A stretch of 13,442 nucleotides of DNA, from contig JAEETM010000090.1 in NCBI GenBank assembly GCA_016290335.1, positions 1-13,442 of the forward strand. Direction: 5' to 3'. Under the pieces are notes generated by a model. It was given only the letters and a program-made list of their open reading frames with translations. It did no database searches and was not told the origin of the DNA. The DNA is from Treponema sp. GTDB taxonomy: Bacteria; Spirochaetota; Spirochaetia; Treponematales; Treponemataceae. Positions 7,407-13,442 of this stretch are shown here, in pieces (position 1 is the stretch's first letter; each line of letters opens with the position of its first letter). A program made the translations under genes and the position numbers.

Positions 7407-8021
7407 CTAATACTTTTTGTCCATTTCGTTAAGTTCTTTGATGTTCTTTTCAAGACGATTTATTTCTCTTGTGAGCATTTTTTCGTAGTTTAATTCGCCG
7501 GTTTTAATGCGTTCGCGCTCATCTTCCCAATTCTGCAGCGAAGTGATGAAGAGGAAGTTGAATGAAGGTGCATCGGCTTTTTCGAACCAGACCTTTGTTT
7601 CCTGCCAGTAGTAAAGTCCGGCTTTGTAGCAGGAAAGGGCTTTTTCCATATTGCGCAGGTATTCATCTTTCCAGGGTGCATCATAGAAATAAATGCATTT
7701 TTTGTCGTAAGTGCGGCCGAGTCGCAGATGCTGTTCTATGAGCTTTAAGTTTAAGTGCATCTGGAAAAGGTAGCGGTATTTTTCCCATTCTTTTTCTGTT
7801 TTGATTTCGGCATTTGTAAAAAGCGGGTTGCAGAAGTCTGCCTGAACGGCTTTTTCGAGCCAGTAGATGTTTTCAATGCAGTCATCCGGGTACTGCTGGT
7901 AGTGAACGTGATAAAGCTTATAAAAATCTTCCTTATACTTGACCATATAGGCGTTTGCCTTTGTAAGAGGTACTGTAGAGAAGAAAAGTGATAATGATAT
8001 AAGCAAAAATAGTTTTTTCAC
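7407..8021 (-). CDS. Small exported protein of unknown function
   Basis: A 204-residue protein that I do not recognise. A cleavable signal peptide is clear: MKKL, then a hydrophobic core to about residue 16, then a likely signal peptidase I site after ANA (24). There is no lipobox Cys, so the mature protein should be soluble in the periplasm or secreted. The mature part is rich in Tyr, Trp and Lys, mostly helical, with a charged coiled-coil-like C-terminus (about 175-200) and four Cys (48, 64, 109, 131) that could form disulfides. The start codon is GTG: an in-frame TAA lies two codons upstream, and the next ATG would remove the signal peptide. No ribosome binding site is evident. It sits 37 bases after tmk and 11 before aroB, so it is almost certainly co-transcribed with them, but the neighbours do not reveal its role. 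Confidence 0.78.
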   Translation of the reverse strand: MKKLFLLISLSLFFSTVPLTKANAYMVKYKEDFYKLYHVHYQQYPDDCIENIYWLEKAVQADFCNPLFTNAEIKTEKEWEKYRYLFQMHLNLKLIEQHLRLGRTYDKKCIYFYDAPWKDEYLRNMEKALSCYKAGLYYWQETKVWFEKADAPSFNFLFITSLQNWEDERERIKTGELNYEKMLTREINRLEKNIKELNEMDKKY

Positions 8022-8058
8022 AATTTATTTATCGGAAATAAAAACGTTATTGTTATGA

Positions 8059-8664
8059 TTATTTTAAAATAGCTTTTATTTCCTCAGTAATTTCTTCAAT
8101 AGATCTGGCGGCATCAATGCGTATAACCTTCATTCCCTGAGATTTTTCGGGTTTTTCGTAGCTGCTTATAACCTCTTCGTAAAGAGCGGCAATTTTCTGC
8201 TGGAGGTCAAGCTTTTCGTAGATTTCTTTTTTTTCGTTGCGGGCATTTACACGGCCAAGCGAAATTGTCGGGTCAATCTTAAAATAAAAAAGGTATTCCG
8301 GGAGAGGAAAAGGCGAGTTTAAAAGCTCTGGAAGCTCCATTCCGCACGACTGAGCCTGATACGCAAGACTTGAAAAAAAATAACGGTCGCTTACAACAGT
8401 TTTTCCTTCGTTTATCATCTGGATTACGCCGTTTTTACCGTAAATATGCTCACAGCGGTCTGCTGCAAAAAGGTAAGCATTAGTTTTTTCATCAACATGA
8501 AAATCTCCGGCAAGCATCCGGCGTAAAAAAAGCCCGGTTTCGCCCTTTGTAGGTTCTGCCGTAGCAATATATTTTTGAGGATTACTTTCTACGAGTTTTT
8601 TAATCTGAGTGGAAGTTCCGGCACCATCAATGCCTTCGAATACGATAAAGTTTTTCAGCAACAT
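8059..8664 (-). CDS. tmk: Thymidylate kinase (dTMP kinase)
   Basis: Phosphorylates dTMP to dTDP with ATP, an essential step for DNA synthesis. The 201 residues match the family length. Visible features: the P-loop region FEGIDGAGTST (9-19), AEPTKGETG (36-44) where most relatives have EPGGT, FAADR with the dTMP-contacting Arg70, DRYFFSS (93-99) corresponding to the DRY/DRH motif, and a lid with Arg138, Arg142 and several Lys. The P-loop lacks the usual Lys: position 17 is Thr in GAGTST. Lid basic residues may compensate, as in enzymes that carry the catalytic Arg in the lid. It is the first gene of the minus-strand cluster. The start ATG has no ribosome binding site and lies seven bases from a -10 candidate, suggesting a leaderless transcript. 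The kinase identity is secure; the altered P-loop is the odd point. Confidence 0.93.
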   Translation of the reverse strand: MLLKNFIVFEGIDGAGTSTQIKKLVESNPQKYIATAEPTKGETGLFLRRMLAGDFHVDEKTNAYLFAADRCEHIYGKNGVIQMINEGKTVVSDRYFFSSLAYQAQSCGMELPELLNSPFPLPEYLFYFKIDPTISLGRVNARNEKKEIYEKLDLQQKIAALYEEVISSYEKPEKSQGMKVIRIDAARSIEEITEEIKAILK

Positions 8665-8670
8665 AGATAT

Positions 8671-8699
8671 AGTATACAGATTTTTGGGAAGAACGTCAT
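8671..8699 (-). promoter_or_regulatory. Candidate promoter for tmk and the downstream operon (leaderless)
   Basis: On the minus strand, ATGACG (complement of 8694-8699, four of six -35 matches) is followed after exactly 17 bases by TATACT (complement of 8671-8676, five of six -10 matches). The usual start point, seven bases past the -10, falls on the A of the tmk ATG at 8664. No ribosome binding site is present between, which agrees with a leaderless message. It would drive the six minus-strand genes ending at 1136. Confidence 0.5.
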
Positions 8700-8718
8700 T
8701 ATAAGTTTTATTATAAGT
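8698..8718. repeat. Direct repeat ATTATAAGT in the divergent promoter region
   Basis: The 9-mer ATTATAAGT occurs at 8698-8706 and 8710-8718, separated by TTT (12-base period). It abuts the -35 candidate of tmk and lies about 32-52 bases upstream of the -10 candidate of tamB, so it could be an operator serving both promoters or an AT-rich activating element. In AT-rich DNA chance is possible. Confidence 0.5.
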
Positions 8719-8749
8719 GGTCAGTTTGGTGGAAGGTTTCTTCCTATTA

Positions 8750-8758
8750 TGATATAAT
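8750..8758 (+). promoter_or_regulatory. Extended -10 promoter candidate for tamB-bamA
   Basis: The consensus -10 TATAAT (8753-8758) is preceded by TG at 8750-8751, giving the extended form TGATATAAT. No good -35 is found at 16-18 bases (best TGGAAG), but extended -10 promoters tolerate that. The expected start is near 8765, which coincides with the first base of the leader stem, giving a leader of about 52 bases before the tamB ATG. Confidence 0.55.
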
Positions 8759-8764
8759 ATTTAA

Positions 8765-8808
8765 GCTAAAATTGGGTGTATTGTACCCTCAGCAAAAGTG
8801 GTTTTAGC
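8765..8808 (+). promoter_or_regulatory. Potential stem structure in the tamB leader
   Basis: GCTAAAA (8765-8771) pairs perfectly with TTTTAGC (8802-8808), and two T-G wobbles extend it inward to nine pairs. Inside it GGGT (8774-8777) pairs with ACCC (8785-8788), extendable by G-T pairs to a three-base loop. The outer stem ends directly before the AGGA ribosome binding site at 8809-8812, so it could influence ribosome access or protect the 5' end. There is no T-run, so it is not a terminator. The pairing is read from sequence; any regulatory function is inferred. Confidence 0.45.
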
Positions 8809-8816
8809 AGGATTTT

Positions 8817-11800
8817 ATGAAGAAGATACCTGTTGCGGTGAAAATTAGTGTTCTCGTTTTTCTTGTCATCATCATTATGGCATTTGCATTTTCACGGCCA
8901 ATTTATAACAGGATAAAAGAACGTGTAGACAAAGCTGCATTTCAGCTTACAGATAAAGTTACTGAGCTTACGGGCCTTACCCTTACTTATGATTCTTTTT
9001 CGCCGTCAATCCTTTCTTTTTTGAGCATAAAGGGCATAAAGCTGACGGATGAAAACGGTACGGTTATCCTTAGTATAAAAAATACAAGAATCAACTATAA
9101 ACTGAACGAGCTTATAAAGGGCAATATGGAAACATTTATCCGCTCTGTGCTTGTAAGTGGTGTTGATGTTGATGTTGGCCAGATTATTGGTGTTGCAGAA
9201 AGGCTTTCGACTGCAAATCAAAATGATAAAAAAGCTGCACCGGAAATTGAAAAAATACTTTCTTATGTGCCGCAGGATGTTACGGTAAAAAATATATCGC
9301 TGAATTATTCCAACGAAAGCTTTGAGTCTTCTTTTGTTATAAAGGATGTTTCGCTGCTTAATTCTATGTGGGGCAACAGTCTTGAGTTCCAGATGGATTG
9401 TGCGGCAAATGCTTTTGTAAAGAAAAACAATGCCAGATATTCGGGTTCTGTTTACCTTACAGGTTCTGTTTCGGAAAGCTTTGACAAAGCGACTGTGTAT
9501 TTAAATATTGCAGATTTTACTGACGGAAGCTTTAGAGTTGCAAAAACAAACCTTATGGCAACATATGCAGACAAAAATATTGAAGTTCATACAATCCAGT
9601 CGGTAAATCCTTTTTCTATAAAAGCCGCCTATAATCTGAACACTCAGAAGGCAACCGTTTCGCTTGATACCGAAAAGCTTAATCCTTTATCTGTAATTTC
9701 TATGTCTGGTAAATCGGAAATAACAAAAAAGCTTAAAGATATGCAGTTTACAACTTCTTCCCATGTGGAGCTTGATACAACGGTACTTGCAGAGCTTGCC
9801 GGGGGAAAAAAGGCTTCTGATTTTGTAAAGTATAAATCCAGCGGAAGCTTTAATGTGCCGTCATCACTTTTCCCGGGTGGGGCTGTAATCCGTTATTCTG
9901 TAAACGGTGATGATAAAAAGGTAAATGTTACAGGCTTGAGCGCAGAAGGTAAAAAAATCCTTGCAGACTGCGGACTTTCGTTTACTTTTAAGAACATGCA
10001 GCTTTCGGGCAGCGTGAATCTTTCTAAATATGTGCTGCCAAATGGTTCCGAGCTTTCTACAGAAGTTTTCTTTGATCCGCTTGCTAAAGGCTTTATGCTT
10101 TTTTCACCGCAGGTTTTCCTTGGAGAAAAATCTCTTACGGCTATACAGGCAAAGGTGCTTCCTCAAAAGGACTCTGTTGATTTTGAGCTGGAGCTTTCTG
10201 ATTACTACAGTTATGATTCGGGTGGACAGTATGATTCTGGTGAACCTGGCGTAATTTCTCTCAGTGGAAGTTACCTTACAGCTTCTAAGTTTATTCAAAG
10301 CGGTATTTCAATGAACAGAATCTATGTGCGAAGTGTACTGGAGCTTGTTGGAGAAATGCTTGACCGTACTCAGAAGGAAAAGCTTGAAAAAGTGATGGAA
10401 TACGTAACGCCTTATATGTTTACCGGCGACCTTTACGTTTCTACCAACTTTTCTTCTTTATCATACAATTTACCCTATCTGGTTCTTGCAAACACAAGTA
10501 AGGAAAATCAGTTGCTGTTTATTTCTGTAAATGGTAACGAGCAGAATATTTCGCTTGACCGTTTTGATTTGATTTTTGGAAAGATTGCGCTTAATGCAAC
10601 TGCAGGCCTTGAGTTTATGCCGGGCGGTAAAAATATGACGTTCTATGTTGATACAACGGCGTCTTCCATACCGTACAGGTTCCAGGGAGCAATCAGCCCT
10701 GAAGCTATAAAGGTTGCCGGTGATTATGGAACTGATATTGAAATTGTATTCGGAAAAAATAAGGAGATGAGCGGTCATGCACTTATTGAAAACTTCCCGC
10801 TTGTTTACGAAAAAATATCGCTTATTCTTTCTACAAATACCTCGTTTGCGTATTCACCGCAGACAGGGCCGGAACTTCATATAGAACGTTTTGAAGCCGA
10901 AGAAACAGATGCTTCATCAGCCTATAACCCTAAGCTTGTTTTTTCGGGAAACGGTACCAAGTACGGAATGCAGCTTAATTCAATATCATACACAGACTTG
11001 TATTCTACATTGCAGGGGCAGGCCGACGTTACTGTAAATATAAATGACGGCCTGTTTGATTCTGTGGGATTAAATGCTTCCCTTAAGGATTCAGCCGGTT
11101 CCGGCGAAGGAATTGTATTTGACGGTATTGTTTCTAATCCTGACCAGCAGCAGCTTACAAAAGACAATTTTTTGAATGCGCTTTATATAAGTGCACTTAC
11201 AGAAATTAATAATTTCAGCCTGAACCGATTTATGGCGGTAAAAAACAGCAACAACGAGGTTACGGCAACACTTTCGCTTTCGGGTACGCTGGAACACCCT
11301 TATGTGCTTGTTAATGTTGATAAGCTTTCGTTCCTGCTTGCAAATGAAATTGTTTACGCTGATGGTTCTGTCATGCTTGAAGACAATGAGCTTACAATTA
11401 ATAACTTTGCTGTGAATCAGTCGGCTTGGAGTGTTAAGGATATTTCTGGAAATGTTTCCTTAAAGGAGTTTACCGGTGGAATGAAGGCTGTTTTTGAAAC
11501 AAAGGGCAGCAAGAATGTTTCTGTTCCAATGGAGCTGCAGATTAAGGATTCGTATGTAGCTGACGGAAAAAAACTGCCGGATAATATGATGATTCAGCTG
11601 AGTTCAGCAGGAATGGGCGGTTCTCTGATTAAAAAATCTGCTCCTTTTGATATTACGGCCTTATATAGCTCTGATTTTGTTTCGTTTTATTCTTCTGATA
11701 ATCTTGGGCTCACGGGGACTTACACTTTTTCTGACGGACTTTATGCAAACTTAAACACCGGCGATAAGTTCTCCTGCGGCATAACCGGTACATTTAAGGA

Positions 11801-13310
11801 TCAGAATCTTGATATGTATTTTTCGGATATTGTGGTAAATCTTCCGGCTGTTATGGATTGTCTTGCAGTTGATGATTTTCTTACAATGTCTGAAGGTGTG
11901 CTTACCGGTAATCTTCTTATGACAGGTACTTATGACACGCCGGAGTTTGAAGGTTCCCTTATAATTGAAAAACCTGATTTTATGCTGCCAACGCTGTTTA
12001 AAGATTCAATTTCTACAGAACAGATTGTGCTTTATGCAAAGTCTAATGAGTTTGAGCTTGTAAACAGCCTTTATTCAATCGGGAAAAAACAGATATTCAG
12101 GCTGGGCAGTAAGGTGGCTATGAACAAATGGGTTTTAGACCAGCTTGATATTTCGCTGAATACGGTTAATAAAAGATATATGCCGCTCAGGTTTACAAGT
12201 CCTTTTGTTGATGTTTCCGGCGATGTTGCGTGTGACCTTAATGTTAATATGGAAGATTCTATTATTACGCTTACAGGCAGCATTTTTGGTGATAAACTTG
12301 ATATTGAATCTGCACTTCAGAATATTTCAAAAGCAGAAATTGAACCGATGGACAGCTCCAAAGAGATTTATTTCAAAACCGACCTTGATTTGACTCTCGG
12401 AAACCATATTGTTCTTAATTTTGACCCGCTGTTAAGATGTATTTTTGTACCTAACACAAAACTCAAGATTGCCCTTGATTCTATTACGCAGAGTTATGTT
12501 GTTGATGGTAAACTCAGCCTTAAATCTGGTGATGTTGCATATTTGAATAGAAGCTTCTATATAAAAGAAGGAAGTATAAAGTTTAATCCGCAGGAAATTG
12601 CAAACCCTAAGGTAACTATTCGTGCAGAAACAAGGGAAAAGGATGCCAACAATCAGAATGTAAGGATTATTCTTACTGCCGAAAATCAGGATTTGCTTGA
12701 TTTTAAGCCGAGGTTTACTTCTGTTCCGGCAAAGTCTGAAAACGAGATTATGGCACTTATTGGTCAGGTTGTAATTGCAGATTTAAATGAAATTGAAAAG
12801 GGTAGTGATGTTATTCCTGTAATTCTTTCTACTGCGGGAGATTATGCCCTTCAGTCGTTTGCAACCCGCCAGATAGAAAACAAGTTGCGTGAGTCCTTGA
12901 ATTTTGATATATTTTCAATACGAACTAATATTCTTCAGAATACAATGAGTTATGTAAAGAATAATCAGAACAACAATCAGCAAATCTGGTTGGGTAACTT
13001 TTTCGATAACTCGACTGTTTATATTGGTAAGTACCTGAGCAGTGCTATATATGTGGATGCAATGCTGAACCTTTCTGTAGGTGAAAACATTGCAAACTTT
13101 ACAGATGCAAATGAAAAAGGCTTTGTGCTGCAGCCAGAAATAGGCTTTGAATTTGAAGTTCCATTTTCGAATGTTAACTGGCGTTATATTCAAGATATGG
13201 ATGCAAGTTTTAGAGTTGGAATGGCTATGGATGCAACCTTTAAAGATAATAAATTTAATAATTATCTGTTTAACCCATCTTTCACAATGTCACTTCTCTG
13301 GAGATTTTAG
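8817..13310 (+). CDS. tamB: TamB-family translocation and assembly / lipid-transport protein
   Basis: A 1497-residue AsmA-like bridge protein. TamB is anchored in the inner membrane, spans the periplasm as a long beta groove, and helps barrel assembly and lipid flow to the outer membrane; in Borrelia it is reported to contact BamA because TamA is absent. Evidence here: an N-terminal membrane helix at about 7-26, hundreds of residues of repetitive beta-rich sequence with few charged helices, and a C-terminal DUF490-type domain in about the last 330 residues. That domain holds GKLSLKSGDVAYLNRSF near 1225, NPKVTIRAETRE near 1262 and FTSVPAKSENEIMALIG near 1300. The protein ends in aromatic Phe (SLLWRF), as is usual for this family. 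A polar Asn/Gln-rich patch sits near 1380. The ATG follows AGGA by four bases. It is divergent from tmk, and bamA follows after 27 bases, almost certainly in the same transcript. Confidence 0.93.
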   Translation: MKKIPVAVKISVLVFLVIIIMAFAFSRPIYNRIKERVDKAAFQLTDKVTELTGLTLTYDSFSPSILSFLSIKGIKLTDENGTVILSIKNTRINYKLNELIKGNMETFIRSVLVSGVDVDVGQIIGVAERLSTANQNDKKAAPEIEKILSYVPQDVTVKNISLNYSNESFESSFVIKDVSLLNSMWGNSLEFQMDCAANAFVKKNNARYSGSVYLTGSVSESFDKATVYLNIADFTDGSFRVAKTNLMATYADKNIEVHTIQSVNPFSIKAAYNLNTQKATVSLDTEKLNPLSVISMSGKSEITKKLKDMQFTTSSHVELDTTVLAELAGGKKASDFVKYKSSGSFNVPSSLFPGGAVIRYSVNGDDKKVNVTGLSAEGKKILADCGLSFTFKNMQLSGSVNLSKYVLPNGSELSTEVFFDPLAKGFMLFSPQVFLGEKSLTAIQAKVLPQKDSVDFELELSDYYSYDSGGQYDSGEPGVISLSGSYLTASKFIQSGISMNRIYVRSVLELVGEMLDRTQKEKLEKVMEYVTPYMFTGDLYVSTNFSSLSYNLPYLVLANTSKENQLLFISVNGNEQNISLDRFDLIFGKIALNATAGLEFMPGGKNMTFYVDTTASSIPYRFQGAISPEAIKVAGDYGTDIEIVFGKNKEMSGHALIENFPLVYEKISLILSTNTSFAYSPQTGPELHIERFEAEETDASSAYNPKLVFSGNGTKYGMQLNSISYTDLYSTLQGQADVTVNINDGLFDSVGLNASLKDSAGSGEGIVFDGIVSNPDQQQLTKDNFLNALYISALTEINNFSLNRFMAVKNSNNEVTATLSLSGTLEHPYVLVNVDKLSFLLANEIVYADGSVMLEDNELTINNFAVNQSAWSVKDISGNVSLKEFTGGMKAVFETKGSKNVSVPMELQIKDSYVADGKKLPDNMMIQLSSAGMGGSLIKKSAPFDITALYSSDFVSFYSSDNLGLTGTYTFSDGLYANLNTGDKFSCGITGTFKDQNLDMYFSDIVVNLPAVMDCLAVDDFLTMSEGVLTGNLLMTGTYDTPEFEGSLIIEKPDFMLPTLFKDSISTEQIVLYAKSNEFELVNSLYSIGKKQIFRLGSKVAMNKWVLDQLDISLNTVNKRYMPLRFTSPFVDVSGDVACDLNVNMEDSIITLTGSIFGDKLDIESALQNISKAEIEPMDSSKEIYFKTDLDLTLGNHIVLNFDPLLRCIFVPNTKLKIALDSITQSYVVDGKLSLKSGDVAYLNRSFYIKEGSIKFNPQEIANPKVTIRAETREKDANNQNVRIILTAENQDLLDFKPRFTSVPAKSENEIMALIGQVVIADLNEIEKGSDVIPVILSTAGDYALQSFATRQIENKLRESLNFDIFSIRTNILQNTMSYVKNNQNNNQQIWLGNFFDNSTVYIGKYLSSAIYVDAMLNLSVGENIANFTDANEKGFVLQPEIGFEFEVPFSNVNWRYIQDMDASFRVGMAMDATFKDNKFNNYLFNPSFTMSLLWRF

Positions 13311-13337
13311 TTCAAAAAGATATTTATGGAGTTGTAT

Positions 13338-13442
13338 ATGGACAGACGGTTTTTTTCCGTTTTTCTTCTTTTATTTCTGGCAATAATCCCCCTTTCAGCT
13401 CAAGAAGATGAAGGTGACTGGTTCTGGAATCAGCCGATTACA
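13338..13442 (+). CDS. bamA: BamA outer-membrane assembly factor, N-terminus only (runs off the window)
   Basis: Only 35 codons are visible. MDRRFF followed by a Leu/Ile/Phe-rich core and a likely signal peptidase site after LSA gives a clear signal peptide; the mature protein begins QEDEGDWFWNQPIT. Treponemal BamA proteins begin their mature part with a similar short acidic stretch, a Trp-containing segment and then the first POTRA domain, and bamA directly follows tamB in spirochaetes, so the identity rests on position plus this fragment. GGAG at 13328-13331 lies six bases before this ATG and supports it; an in-frame ATG at 13326 would overlap that site and is less likely. BamA folds and inserts beta-barrel proteins into the outer membrane. 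Confidence 0.75.
   Translation, partial: MDRRFFSVFLLLFLAIIPLSAQEDEGDWFWNQPIT

Noticed and set aside
1..13442. Defence system, prophage, transposon, CRISPR or biosynthetic cluster
   Set aside because: No transposase, integrase, nuclease module, regular repeat array, terminal inverted repeats or compositional island spanning several genes was seen; the content is core metabolism and envelope biogenesis.

Overview
The window reads as chromosomal core sequence from a free-living or gut-associated spirochaete, most likely a Treponema. This rests on three things. A PUR-domain nucleic-acid-binding protein of the type best known from Borrelia (BpuR) is present. The order thymidylate kinase, TamB, BamA, with the kinase divergent, matches what I recall of spirochaete chromosomes (Borrelia TamB BB0794 beside BamA BB0795; T. 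pallidum TP0325 beside TP0326). There are also several envelope proteins with no family I can name. A 3-dehydroquinate synthase argues against T. pallidum itself, which lacks the shikimate pathway. The DNA is moderately AT-rich. I see no mobile element, CRISPR array, rRNA or tRNA, and no gap between genes exceeds about 150 bases.

Left edge (1-1135): the 3' part of rnhB (RNase HII, plus strand) converges with the PUR-domain gene (minus strand). Their stop codons overlap. Upstream of the PUR gene is a 129-base gap with a candidate promoter, a long leader with a strong ribosome binding site, and a short tandem repeat.

Centre (1136-8664): six minus-strand genes lie head to tail, in transcription order: tmk, a small exported protein, aroB, a NifS/IscS-type cysteine desulfurase, a membrane-anchored protein ending in a seven-repeat beta-propeller, and a TPR lipoprotein. 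Gaps are 11-54 bases, and the last two genes overlap as TAATG. This looks like one operon driven by a promoter in front of tmk, mixing nucleotide, shikimate and sulfur metabolism with envelope proteins.

Right (8665-13442): a 152-base divergent promoter region separates tmk from tamB. It holds back-to-back promoter candidates, a 9-bp direct repeat and a leader able to form a stem just before the tamB ribosome binding site. tamB (1497 codons) is followed after 27 bases by the start of bamA, which runs off the window. TamB bridges the periplasm and BamA inserts outer-membrane barrels, so this is an outer-membrane biogenesis locus.

The least explained part is the coupled pair at 2317-5010 and 1136-2317: an inner-membrane-anchored propeller plus a TPR lipoprotein, the same two fold types as BamB and BamD, located in the transcription unit divergent from tamB-bamA. 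No defence system, biosynthetic cluster or other clearly novel multi-gene system is visible.
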